From Deltaproteobacteria bacterium (GTDB lineage: Bacteria > Desulfobacterota > Binatia > Binatales > Binataceae): a stretch of DNA of 32,113 nt. Under the pieces are notes generated by a model. The model did no database searches. It saw only the letters and a list, made by a program, of their open reading frames with translations, and was not told the DNA's origin. Both the position numbers and the translations under genes were made by a program. Where the stretch lies: contig JAJYYI010000119.1 of NCBI GenBank assembly GCA_021801125.1, positions 84,191 through 116,303 of the forward strand. Reading direction: 5' to 3'. Shown here in pieces: positions 15,238 to 24,171 of the stretch; position 1 is the stretch's first letter; each line of letters begins with the position of its first letter.

Positions 15238-17055
15238 ATGTGGCTGCTGCCAATCGCACTGATGGCGACCGCAACGGTGATAGCGATTCCTTTAAGCCGA
15301 TACGCCGCCTGGATCATGGAGGGTCAGTATCGCCCGCCGCGCTTGCTCGCGTGGTTCGAAAAGCGGCTTGACAACGGAGCTCAAACTTGGAAGCAGTATG
15401 CTGGCGCGCTTCTGATATTCAACACCGTCCTCTTCATTTACGGCTTTGTGGTTTTAGCGGCGCAGCCCTGGATGCCCCTAAACCCGCAGCATAAGGGGAT
15501 GCTCGCGCCCACGGTCATCTTCAACTCCGTCGCCTCGTTCATGACCAACACCAATCTTCAGCACTACGCCGGCGAGGTGCACCTTTCGAATTACAGTCAG
15601 ATATTCTTCGTAATTTACAACCAGTTCGTCTCGGCGGCTGTCGGCTTCTGCGCGTTGGTTGCGATAATCCGCGCCTTTCGCGGCGAAAAACTGGTCGGCA
15701 ACTTCTTCCTCGATATGTGGCGCGTGGTGATGTACATGTTCGTTCCGGCCGCGCTCATTTCCGGCGTGCTCTTCATTCAGCAAGGCATGCCGATGACTTA
15801 CCACAGTTCGTACCAAGTTTCCACCTTGGAGCCCGCAGCGATGGGAGTTACGGACAACGGACAGGCAAAGCCGCAGACTATAGTGGTCGGCCCGGTCGCC
15901 GCTGTCGTCCCGATCAAGATGCTGGGCACCAACGGCGGCGGATTTTACGGCATGAACTCCGCGCATCCGCTGGAAAACCCCAGCGCCTGGACCAACTTCC
16001 TCACTACGCTGGATATGATGATTTTCCCGTTTACCCTGGTGTTGCTTTACGGCCGGATGCTCAAACGCAGGCGGCATTCCTGGGTGATCTTCTCAGTGAT
16101 GGCGCTCCTGATGATTGGAACCATCGTATGGGCGATCTACTTCGACACATTGAAACCTAACCCAGGTTTAACCGCGCATCCCACGGCAAGGAGTTTCGAG
16201 ATACCCAACCCGTCAGCGCCAGGAGGCAAACGCACCTTCACCGTGCCAGCGGTGGCCGGCCTGCCCGTGGATCAGCACCTGGGAAATCTAGAGGGCAAGG
16301 AGATGCGCTTCGGCATTTCGGCGGGCGCTACGTTCGCAGCTGTCACCGTTGATGTGACATGCGGCGCGGTGAATTGCGAGCACGATAGCCTTAATCCAAT
16401 CGCGGCTTTGTCGCCGATGACGGGAATGTGGCTCAACTGCGTTTACGGCGGCAAGGGCGTCGGCATGATTAACCTCTTGCTCTTCCTGATCGTGGGCGTG
16501 TTTCTAGCCGGTCAGATGGTCGGACGAACTCCCGAGTACTTGGGCAAGAAGGTCGGCGCGCGGGAGATGAAGCTCGCCATGATCGCGCTGCTGGTCCATC
16601 CAATTATGATTCTCGGGCCGACCGGGCTTTTCGCGGCGACGACCTGGGGTACCAAGGCTATAAACAACCCTGGCGCCCACGGCTTTTCCGAAATGCTATA
16701 CCAGTTCTCATCGTCCTCCGCGAATAACGGCTCAGCCTTCGACGGCCTCGCGGTGACCACCGGCTTCGCCGACAATCCCAATCCACCGCCCACGGGAAAG
16801 CAATGGGATATCGCGACTGGCTTAGTGATGCTGCTCAGCCGCTATCTGCCGATTATTGCTCCGATCGCGATGGCGGCAAGCCTGGGCTACAAGAAGCCGA
16901 CGCCGTTCGGACTCGGAACACTGCGCGACGACACCCCCACGTTCGGGTGTCTTTTGTTCGGCACGATTGTGATAGTCGGCGCGCTCCTCTTCTTGCCAGT
17001 GGCGGCGCTGGGTCCGCTCGCCGAGCACCTGGGACCGATCCCGTTCGGCGGCTGA
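15238..17055 (+). CDS. kdpA: KdpA, potassium-translocating subunit
   Basis: This 605-aa inner-membrane protein forms the K+ channel-like part of the Kdp P-type ATPase. The four selectivity-filter loops are visible: TNTNLQHY (103-110), GTNGGGF (230-236), TCGAVNCEHDSLNP (374-387) and SANNGSAF (494-501). About ten hydrophobic helices surround them. It is roughly 45 residues longer than E. coli KdpA, mostly in a periplasmic loop around 305-350. The start is supported by GAGGT seven bases upstream. It is followed by kdpB after 60 nt. Confidence 0.97.
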   Translation: MWLLPIALMATATVIAIPLSRYAAWIMEGQYRPPRLLAWFEKRLDNGAQTWKQYAGALLIFNTVLFIYGFVVLAAQPWMPLNPQHKGMLAPTVIFNSVASFMTNTNLQHYAGEVHLSNYSQIFFVIYNQFVSAAVGFCALVAIIRAFRGEKLVGNFFLDMWRVVMYMFVPAALISGVLFIQQGMPMTYHSSYQVSTLEPAAMGVTDNGQAKPQTIVVGPVAAVVPIKMLGTNGGGFYGMNSAHPLENPSAWTNFLTTLDMMIFPFTLVLLYGRMLKRRRHSWVIFSVMALLMIGTIVWAIYFDTLKPNPGLTAHPTARSFEIPNPSAPGGKRTFTVPAVAGLPVDQHLGNLEGKEMRFGISAGATFAAVTVDVTCGAVNCEHDSLNPIAALSPMTGMWLNCVYGGKGVGMINLLLFLIVGVFLAGQMVGRTPEYLGKKVGAREMKLAMIALLVHPIMILGPTGLFAATTWGTKAINNPGAHGFSEMLYQFSSSSANNGSAFDGLAVTTGFADNPNPPPTGKQWDIATGLVMLLSRYLPIIAPIAMAASLGYKKPTPFGLGTLRDDTPTFGCLLFGTIVIVGALLFLPVAALGPLAEHLGPIPFGG

Positions 17056-17115
17056 GCGTGGGACGGATTCCCGGGGTCCTAGAACCAACCGCGCGCGACT
17101 TCGAGGAAAGACAAA

Positions 17116-19281
17116 ATGAAAATGACAGAACTGGCTAATGTCGCTCCTGAAACCGCCTCTTCGCTCACGCCGCGCCCCGCTCCGCGGCGCATCAGGCGGC
17201 AAAGCTTGTTTGCGCCTGCCCTGTTGCGCACCGCGCTCAAACAGGCCTTCGTAATGATGCGCCCGGACATCCAGTGGGCCAATCCGGTGATGTTCGTGGT
17301 CGAAGTGGGAGCGGTATTAACGTTGCTCTTTGTAATCCAGGCGGCTGCAGGCCGATCATCGAGCCAAGTTCCAGTCAGCTATTTCGTGGCGCTCGACTTC
17401 TGGCTCTTTGTCACGGTCTTGTTCGCGAACTTCGCCACCGCTCTTGCGGAAGCTCGCGGCAAGGCGCAAGCCGATTCTCTGAAGCAAACGCGGCGTGAAA
17501 CTCCCGCGTTCCGCTTGCGCGGCAAAGACATCATCGAAGAGGTGTTGTCGAGTGACCTTAAGCCTGGCGATCGCGTAATCGTTTCGGCTGGACAGATCAT
17601 CCCGCGTGACGGCGAAGTTGTCGAAGGTATCGCCGCGGTGGATGAATCAGCTATCACCGGCGAATCGGCCGCGGTGATTCGCGAGGCGAATAGCGATCAC
17701 TCTGGTGTTACCGGTGGCACACGGGTGCTCTCGGACCGCATCGTGGTGCGCATCACCGCGGCGTCGGGGGAATCGTTTCTCGATCGGATGATAGGGCTGG
17801 TCGAGGGCGCGGTTCGCCAGCGAACACCCAACGAGATCGCTCTCACTCTGGTGCTCTCGGCGTTGACGCTGATCTTCCTGATCGTGGTTGTCCCGCTCTG
17901 GCCGATGGCGTACAACGCCGAGCAATACATGGCTAGCTACCTCGGCGTCCCCGACTCCCTTCACAGCTTGGGCACCGACGTGCCGACCTTGGTCGCTCTA
18001 CTGGTGTGCCTGATTCCGACGACGATTGGCGCCCTTCTCGCTGCGATCGGCATCGCGGGCATGGACCGCGCGCTCCAGGCCAACATCATTGCGAAGAGCG
18101 GCCGCGCGATAGAGACTGCTGGCGATATCGACACCGTGCTGCTTGATAAGACCGGCACCATCACCATCGGCAATCGCCACGCGACTGACTTCATCCCAGT
18201 CGGCCAAAGCTCAATTGATGAACTGCGGCGTCTTGCGGCATTGTCGTCGCTGGCCGATGAAACCCCGGAAGGCAAGAGCATCGTGCGTGCGTTCGAGGAG
18301 CAGCAGCGCAACCGCGAACCGATGAATATACCGTCTGGCGCGCGCTTTGTGCCATTTACCGCGCAGACTCGGATGAGCGGGATTGACCTTCCCTCGGGCG
18401 TTCAAGTGCGCAAAGGCGCGCCGGATGCGGTTTTGAAGTTCATTACCACACAGGGCGCCAGCGCTCCGGCAGACCTCAACCGAGTGGTGGAAACGGTCGC
18501 CGCCAAGGGCGCCACGCCCCTGGCGGTCGCGCAAGGCGCGACCATCCTGGGAGTGGTCGTTCTGGAAGATATTCTCAAGGCAGGCACGAGCGAGCGTTTG
18601 GAGCGGCTACGCAAGGCGGGTGTGCGGACCGTGATGATTACCGGGGACAACTCGCTCACCGCGGCGACGATCGCCAAACAGGCAGGGGTCGATGCATTCG
18701 TCGCTGAAGCAACACCTGAATCAAAGCTTGCCTACATTCGCCAGGAGCAGCGCGAGGGCAAGCTCGTCGCCATGGTCGGTGACGGCACTAACGACGCGCC
18801 GGCCTTGGCGCAGGCCGATGTAGGGCTGGCCATGAACTCCGGCACACAGGCTGCGAAGGAAGCCGGCAACATGGTGGACCTCGACAGCAATCCGACCAAG
18901 TTGATCGAGGTGGTGGAGATCGGCAAGCAACTTTTGATGACGCGGGGCTCGCTGACGACCTTTTCGGTCGCTAATGACGTTGCGAAGTATTTCGCGATCA
19001 TTCCCGCACTGTTTGCGAGCACCCTGCCGTGGCTTCGGCCGATGGACATAATGCACCTGCATTCACCAACCTCGGCGATCCTTTCCGCCGTGATTTTTAA
19101 CGCGCTTATAATTCCCGCCCTAATTCCGGTGGCGCTTAAGGGCGTTCGCTATCAGCCGTTGGGTGCCGACGCTCTACTGCGACGCAACCTTTTGGTCTGG
19201 GGACTCGGCGGTGTAATTGTGCCCTTCATCGGCATCAAGCTGATCGACGTTGTTATGGTCGGGTTGGGTCTAGCCTCCTAA
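17116..19281 (+). CDS. kdpB: KdpB, P-type ATPase catalytic subunit
   Basis: This 721-aa P-type ATPase hydrolyses ATP to drive K+ uptake. It has the actuator motif TGES (181-184, whose serine is the inhibitory phosphorylation site in E. coli), phosphorylation loop DKTGT with D344, a nucleotide-binding domain containing KGAPDA, and the hinge motif GDGTND (555-560). Hydrophobic helices lie near 55-110, 245-310 and 640-720. ATG 17116 has GAGGAAA six bases upstream. The first ~30 residues form a Pro/Arg-rich cytoplasmic tail. kdpC follows after 29 nt. Confidence 0.97.
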   Translation: MKMTELANVAPETASSLTPRPAPRRIRRQSLFAPALLRTALKQAFVMMRPDIQWANPVMFVVEVGAVLTLLFVIQAAAGRSSSQVPVSYFVALDFWLFVTVLFANFATALAEARGKAQADSLKQTRRETPAFRLRGKDIIEEVLSSDLKPGDRVIVSAGQIIPRDGEVVEGIAAVDESAITGESAAVIREANSDHSGVTGGTRVLSDRIVVRITAASGESFLDRMIGLVEGAVRQRTPNEIALTLVLSALTLIFLIVVVPLWPMAYNAEQYMASYLGVPDSLHSLGTDVPTLVALLVCLIPTTIGALLAAIGIAGMDRALQANIIAKSGRAIETAGDIDTVLLDKTGTITIGNRHATDFIPVGQSSIDELRRLAALSSLADETPEGKSIVRAFEEQQRNREPMNIPSGARFVPFTAQTRMSGIDLPSGVQVRKGAPDAVLKFITTQGASAPADLNRVVETVAAKGATPLAVAQGATILGVVVLEDILKAGTSERLERLRKAGVRTVMITGDNSLTAATIAKQAGVDAFVAEATPESKLAYIRQEQREGKLVAMVGDGTNDAPALAQADVGLAMNSGTQAAKEAGNMVDLDSNPTKLIEVVEIGKQLLMTRGSLTTFSVANDVAKYFAIIPALFASTLPWLRPMDIMHLHSPTSAILSAVIFNALIIPALIPVALKGVRYQPLGADALLRRNLLVWGLGGVIVPFIGIKLIDVVMVGLGLAS

Positions 19282-19310
19282 ACTCTCTGTGCCCAGGGCG
19301 GAGAAAAAAG

Positions 19311-20327
19311 ATGATTCGACATTTTTCCAAGAGTCTGTGCTTTATATTTTTTAGCGTAATAATCTTGTGCGGGCTCTATCCCGCGGTCCTGTGGCTCATT
19401 GGCCAGGGGCTTTTTCCTTTTCAGGCGAACGGCAGCATCTTGACCGGGCCTGATGGAAAGCCGGTGGGCTCGCTTCTAATCGCACAGCCGTTTACTAAGG
19501 ATGAATACTTCCAGCCTCGTCCGTCAGCAGCATCCTACGACGCATCGGCATCGGCCTCTTCCACCCTCGCCGCCTCGAACTACCTTCTGCGCGACCGCGT
19601 GGCTCGCCAGCTGGGTCCGATCGTCACGTACGGCGGCGGTCCCAAGGCTGGGCAACTGGTAGCCCCCGACATCGAAGCGTGGTTTCGCCAGGACCATTTC
19701 GCCGGCCAGCCGCACATAGTCGCCCAGTGGGCCGACGCCCACAACGCGCTGGCGACGGCGTGGGTCAATTCCGATCCCACCCACAGCCAGTACGTCGACG
19801 CCTGGGCGAAAGCTCACCCGACCGTGGTGGCAAAGTGGGTTAAGGATAATCCGGACACCCCTCAACCGACAGCGGCGGACCTCGCAGTCGTGTTTTTCGA
19901 AACTTTTTCGAAGGAGAATCCCGGCAAGTTTCCCTCGAGGGTCACCAGCGAGACCGGCAACCGCAAGACCGTAACGACGATTCAGCCGGTCAGCGAAGGC
20001 AGCGACATCCAGTCAATCTTCTTCGAAATGTGGCGCCAGGATCATCCCACCGCTGATCTAAGGGACGTCCCGGCAGACATGGTGACGACCTCGGGCTCGG
20101 GGCTGGACCCGCACATCTCGTGGGATAACGCGCTATTTCAGTTGGACCGGGTTGCCAATAAATGGGCTGGCAATCTCAAGCGCGACCCGGCCAAGGTCCG
20201 TCAAGAAATCTATTCCTTGCTTGAGGCAAACGCCGAAGCTCCGATGGGCGGGCTGTTTGGTGAGAAGATGATCAACGTGCTTAACGTTAATCTTCAACTG
20301 CGTAAGAGATATGGCAATCCGTCCTGA
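19311..20327 (+). CDS. kdpC: KdpC, enlarged form with an inserted repeat region
   Basis: KdpC is the single-helix subunit that assists ATP binding by KdpB. The N-terminal helix (8-33) and the family signature ending TTSGSGLDPHIS (259-270) are both present. The protein is 338 aa against about 190 in E. coli KdpC; the extra ~140 residues lie at about 100-250. That insert carries repeated Trp/His motifs: WFRQDHFAG, WADAHNALA, WAKAHPTVV and WRQDHPTAD. Two of these lie in 21-residue units (136-156 and 161-181) that align without gaps. The start has GGAG upstream. The insert's role is unknown; it should lie outside the membrane on the periplasmic side. Confidence 0.93.
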   Translation: MIRHFSKSLCFIFFSVIILCGLYPAVLWLIGQGLFPFQANGSILTGPDGKPVGSLLIAQPFTKDEYFQPRPSAASYDASASASSTLAASNYLLRDRVARQLGPIVTYGGGPKAGQLVAPDIEAWFRQDHFAGQPHIVAQWADAHNALATAWVNSDPTHSQYVDAWAKAHPTVVAKWVKDNPDTPQPTAADLAVVFFETFSKENPGKFPSRVTSETGNRKTVTTIQPVSEGSDIQSIFFEMWRQDHPTADLRDVPADMVTTSGSGLDPHISWDNALFQLDRVANKWAGNLKRDPAKVRQEIYSLLEANAEAPMGGLFGEKMINVLNVNLQLRKRYGNPS

Positions 20328-20653
20328 ATGGACTACCTCCACCTCTATGAGCAAACTACCACTAATGGCATTAGCACGAGTCTGCGACGAAGCTGCGCGG
20401 CTACATAAGGGGCAAGGAACGCTCCGCCGCGCCCCGTATATGATTACGACGATGATTAGCGACGAAACCATGCCGATGGCCCCGGCAACACCGGGGCCAT
20501 CGGCGGTTCGGGCCGCAGATGCTTCAACTCTTCTCAGCGATGCTTTTTATTTTGTTACTTTCGGGTGCAGAGCCGGCCAGCCGCCGACCGGATGCGCCCT
20601 TGCTTCGCCGCACCTCTAAGGAGGTTAGGCGAACGCGAGAGTACACGGCACAC
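20328..20653 (+). other. kdpC-porin intergenic region
   Basis: These 326 nt contain a strong hairpin (20472-20504) and, near the right end, an AAGGAGG sequence about 30 nt before the porin ATG. A sigma-54-like string near 20372 has wrong spacing and a lost G, so it is not called. No coding frame was credible. Confidence 0.5.
20472..20504 (+). terminator. Strong hairpin after kdpC
   Basis: GCCGATGGCCCCGG pairs with CCGGGGCCATCGGC over 14 bp around a CAACA loop. No T-run follows, so it may be an attenuator or an mRNA 3'-end stabiliser rather than a classical intrinsic terminator. Its position between kdpC and the porin suggests it sets their relative expression. Confidence 0.55.
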
Positions 20654-22129
20654 ATGCGATTCCAATTACCGCTACCAGCGGCGGCACTAACGCTGGCACT
20701 CGGCTTGATCTGCCTTGGGGTGAGAAGCGGACAGGCGCAAACTACGCCAAACGGGGTTTCGGTAGGACTGTTGCAGAGTAGCGCGAATCTGAGTCTGCTA
20801 ACGTCGGATGTGCTGGAGGAGCTCAGTAGCGCTGCCTCTGGTGCAGCCTCGTCGACCCCGGCCGGCACGGCTCCAGCAACAAGCAATTCCACCTTTGGCA
20901 CTATCGAACAGAGCCTATCGGCGCTGCAAAGCGAGGCCTCCGGAGCTCAAAAGACGCTGCACGACCAATATGGGATTAGCGTCCACGGCCTGGTCGCGGC
21001 GTCCTATCTTTACAATTTCGACCGCCCGGTGACTGGTAATAACTTGTTCAGGGTTTACGATTATTTCGGAACTAACAGCGTTGAGCTGGATCAAGGGGAA
21101 CTATACATCGAGCTCTCAGTGGCAAACCAATTAGGTTTCGTGCTGGACCTTAACACGTTCAACACCGGCTTCAAGCAGTATGGCAGTGTCACCACCTACT
21201 GGGACGTTCCAGGACCGCGTGGAGGATGCTCGGGCAGCCCCTGCAGCTGGCTTGATCCCACGCGAGCTTACCTGACATACACCATCCCGGTTGGCAGCGG
21301 CATTTTCGTCACCGCCGGCAACCAATACTCGCTCATCGGCTACGAAACTGTCCCCAGTTGGCAGAATGTGAACCTTTTTCAGTCGATCGGCTATGTGTTT
21401 GAAAACGAGCCTTTCACGGTCGACGGCATACGCGCACACTACGATTTTAATTCAAAAGTGGGATTGACCCTGGGGGTTAACAACGGTTGGAACGCGGTAG
21501 CCTCGCAGAGTCCTCTGCAGAGCTTCGAAGGCCAGACGGTGCTTAAGCCCTTTTCCTGGCTGACCTACACCTTGGCCGGAATGTACGGCACTGTCGAGGC
21601 CAACTCCAGCGCGCGCAGCGGCGTCATTGACAACATCGTCACGGTCACTCCAACCGACAAGCTTAGCGTCACGGGTGAATACTACTGGGGCCATCAAGAC
21701 GCGGGAGCTTTTCTGCCGACCCCGATCGTCGAGGCGCCGGTCTATCCCTTCAATCCGCTACTTTACGCGTTCCCGTCCGGGGTGCTCACACATGGTGCGA
21801 ATTGGTGGGGCACGGGAACCTGGATCGCTTATAACCTTACCGAGCGCATGCAACTAGGCCTGCGCGGCGAGGTGTTCGATGACGAAAACGGTTTTCTAAC
21901 CGGAATTCCCCAGCAGCTATGGGAGGTCACGACGGGCTTTAACTACAAGGTCACCGAGTGGCTCATGACGCGCTTGGAGTATCGCCACGACCAGTCGACC
22001 GCACATCCTTTCCCCAGCGCCGCTCGCGAGACCAGCTTTGCTTGCCCGGGCCTCGGCACCTGCAGCGCGAGCGGTCACACTTTCTCCGGCATGGATACGG
22101 TAATGGTGACCGTCATTTACTTTTTCTAG
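20654..22129 (+). CDS. Outer-membrane beta-barrel porin (BBP2/OmpL-like)
   Basis: This 491-aa protein has a signal peptide with cleavage predicted after SGQA (residue 28). A low-complexity Ser/Ala/Thr region and a short helical stretch (about 65-105) come next. The barrel follows: alternating hydrophobic strands rich in Tyr, Trp and Gly, ending in MVTVIYFF with the C-terminal Phe that the BAM machinery recognises. The style fits the beta-barrel porin-2 (OmpL-like) family. The frame is open to 20519, but ATG 20654 is chosen because it begins the signal peptide; the nearest good Shine-Dalgarno is about 30 nt upstream, which is odd. Sitting between kdp and its likely regulators, it may let K+ or osmolytes across the outer membrane. 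Confidence 0.85.
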   Translation: MRFQLPLPAAALTLALGLICLGVRSGQAQTTPNGVSVGLLQSSANLSLLTSDVLEELSSAASGAASSTPAGTAPATSNSTFGTIEQSLSALQSEASGAQKTLHDQYGISVHGLVAASYLYNFDRPVTGNNLFRVYDYFGTNSVELDQGELYIELSVANQLGFVLDLNTFNTGFKQYGSVTTYWDVPGPRGGCSGSPCSWLDPTRAYLTYTIPVGSGIFVTAGNQYSLIGYETVPSWQNVNLFQSIGYVFENEPFTVDGIRAHYDFNSKVGLTLGVNNGWNAVASQSPLQSFEGQTVLKPFSWLTYTLAGMYGTVEANSSARSGVIDNIVTVTPTDKLSVTGEYYWGHQDAGAFLPTPIVEAPVYPFNPLLYAFPSGVLTHGANWWGTGTWIAYNLTERMQLGLRGEVFDDENGFLTGIPQQLWEVTTGFNYKVTEWLMTRLEYRHDQSTAHPFPSAARETSFACPGLGTCSASGHTFSGMDTVMVTVIYFF

Positions 22130-22279
22130 CCATTTGGGGCGCACGTGCCTCGGGGCATCCGTGAGAGCTGCGGACGAACGCCCCTTTGAAGACATTGACG
22201 CGAAAGCGTTAAAGTCTACGTAGAGCATTATGCCGACCCAAGATGAAACGCACCGTCACCTCCGTTTCCTGACCAGGCT

Positions 22280-22307
22280 TGGCTCGGCCGGCAACCCGGC
22301 CGAGCCA
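22280..22307 (+). terminator. Strong hairpin between the porin and the histidine kinase genes
   Basis: TGGCTCGGCCGG pairs with CCGGCCGAGCCA over 12 bp around a CAAC loop. No T-run follows. The loop and closing bases (CCGG-CAAC-CCGG) resemble those of the hairpin before the porin gene. Confidence 0.5.
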
Positions 22308-22353
22308 CCAAGTGCGCCATCTCTAGACGGAGGAGTCGGGCGCGAGGCGAGCC

Positions 22354-24171
22354 GTGCCGGATGATGCAGGCACCCAATCGCTGCGCGGCCGGATTCGCAA
22401 CGCCGCACTGCTGTTGCTGGTGCTGGCGGTGGTTCTGGGCGCCTATGCGATTCCCCGCGTCTACCATTTAGGCGGCGCCATCAGACGAACCCTCTACCGC
22501 AATTACGTGAGCATCGAGGCGGCGCAGCATATGCACGCCGCCTTGCGCGATCTGCAGCTCGCCGAGCGCGACGGCCGCGCGCGCGAGGTCCTTGCCCGCT
22601 ACGGCAAAACCTTCGAGCACTGGATGGACGTTGAAAACCACGACCTTACGGAGGTGGGGGAACCGGAGCTGGCTGCGGACATCGAGCGGCGCGGAAAGAG
22701 CCTGTTCGAAGAGATCGCGAGCGAGGAGCCGAGCGTCCGACATGACCGGCTATTCAGCGAACTCAATGATCGCCTTGACCGGTTAATCGAGATGAACCGC
22801 GCCGCTATGTTTCGCGCGGACGGCAAAGCGGTGCGTCTTGCCTCCCACCTGGCTTATGAATTCGCCTTCGGGCTGTTCTGCTTCATGGTCCTTGGGGCGC
22901 TGATGTGCTGGTGGATAGGATGGGCCGTATCGAAACCGTTGACCGAGCTCACGGAGCGCTTGCGCGGGATAAGCATGCGCAGATCGCACATGCGGCTGGG
23001 CGCGCAACGGCTCACCGAGCTGAACACGGTTGCGCGCGAATTCAATCTGATGGCCGAGAAAGTCGAGCACTTTGAAAAGCTCAACGTCGAGCGTTTACTC
23101 TATGAGAAGAACAAGACCGAGGCGATCATCGAGAGCCTCGAAGACGGCGTGGTATTGATCGATTCAGAGGGCGTGGTCGCGCATCTCAACGAAGTAGCGG
23201 CGATCATCTTGGGCATCGAACCCGCTCAGGCCTTGGGTAGCCGGCTGGACGACCTCGACACCAACCAGCCGCACTATCTAAGAGTTAGAGAAGCCCTGCA
23301 CGCGGCCGGCAAATCCAACCTTCAGCCGCAAAGGGTTGAGTTTCAGCGCCACCTGCGTGGGCGGGACCATCATTACATTCTGAAGATTGCGCCCCTGCGG
23401 CGTTCCGACGGCGGACTTCTCGGACAGCTTCTGACCTTGCAGGACGTAACCTATCTGCGCGACCAGGAACGTGTGCGGGCCGATCTGGTGGCCGCGCTTT
23501 CCCATGAGCTGCGAACGCCCCTGGCTTCGCTCACACTTTCCGCGGAACTTCTGGAGCGCGACCAGGCGAACCTGCAGCCTAGACAGGTCGAGCTTTTGAG
23601 CGCCATCACGCAGGAATGCGCTCGAATGAGACAGTTGACCGATGGGCTGCTGAACTTGGCGCGCGGGGAGTTGGCCTCGATCGCGCTTAAGCGGGAGTTT
23701 CTGGACCTTGCGCGCGTTGCCAGCGAGGTCACCGCCAGGTTCTCCATCCAAGCGGAGCAGAAAAACATCAAGCTGGCCACGCATATCCAACCGGTACCAC
23801 GCATAAAGGGCGACCCCGTCAAGTTGTCTTGGGTGTTGTCCAATTTGCTAGGCAACGCGCTGCGCTACACGGCCGCGGACGGCCAAATCGAGGTCGCTAT
23901 GCAGGCCGAAAACGGATCGGTGCGGCTTGAGGTGAGCGACTCAGGCATGGGGATCGCACCCGAACTCAAGGACGCCATCTTCGAGCGCTTCACCCAGTAC
24001 GACGGCAACGGAGCGCAGACCGGCGTGGCCGGATTGGGGCTCGCCATTGCCAAGGAAATCGTCGACGCCCACGGAGGCCGTATATTCGTTGAAAGCGTCG
24101 TCGGCCAGGGCAGCAGATTCATTGTCACTCTGCCGATGACAACCGAGACGGGATGGCCAGACTCCTCATAG
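22354..24171 (+). CDS. Sensor histidine kinase (HAMP-PAS-HisKA-HATPase), KinB-like layout
   Basis: This 605-aa inner-membrane kinase has transmembrane helices at about 16-35 and 168-190 enclosing a helical periplasmic sensor of ~130 residues. A HAMP domain (about 190-245), a PAS domain (about 255-370) and a HisKA domain with phospho-acceptor H384 in SHELRTPL follow. The ATPase domain shows NLLGNALRYT, DSGMGI and GLGLAIAKEI. This is the layout of KinB-type kinases paired with NtrC-family regulators. It lacks the KdpD N-terminal and USP domains. GTG 22354 is chosen with GAGG six bases upstream. It overlaps the regulator gene by 19 nt. Its signal is unknown; low K+ or envelope stress is inferred from position. 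Confidence 0.9.
   Translation: MPDDAGTQSLRGRIRNAALLLLVLAVVLGAYAIPRVYHLGGAIRRTLYRNYVSIEAAQHMHAALRDLQLAERDGRAREVLARYGKTFEHWMDVENHDLTEVGEPELAADIERRGKSLFEEIASEEPSVRHDRLFSELNDRLDRLIEMNRAAMFRADGKAVRLASHLAYEFAFGLFCFMVLGALMCWWIGWAVSKPLTELTERLRGISMRRSHMRLGAQRLTELNTVAREFNLMAEKVEHFEKLNVERLLYEKNKTEAIIESLEDGVVLIDSEGVVAHLNEVAAIILGIEPAQALGSRLDDLDTNQPHYLRVREALHAAGKSNLQPQRVEFQRHLRGRDHHYILKIAPLRRSDGGLLGQLLTLQDVTYLRDQERVRADLVAALSHELRTPLASLTLSAELLERDQANLQPRQVELLSAITQECARMRQLTDGLLNLARGELASIALKREFLDLARVASEVTARFSIQAEQKNIKLATHIQPVPRIKGDPVKLSWVLSNLLGNALRYTAADGQIEVAMQAENGSVRLEVSDSGMGIAPELKDAIFERFTQYDGNGAQTGVAGLGLAIAKEIVDAHGGRIFVESVVGQGSRFIVTLPMTTETGWPDSS

Noticed and set aside
20372-20385. Sigma-54-like string TAGCACGAGTCTGC before the porin
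   Set aside because: The -24 GG is broken and the spacing is one base short.
20311-20619. 102-codon frame between kdpC and the porin
   Set aside because: It runs through the strong hairpin and has no ribosome binding site or domain.
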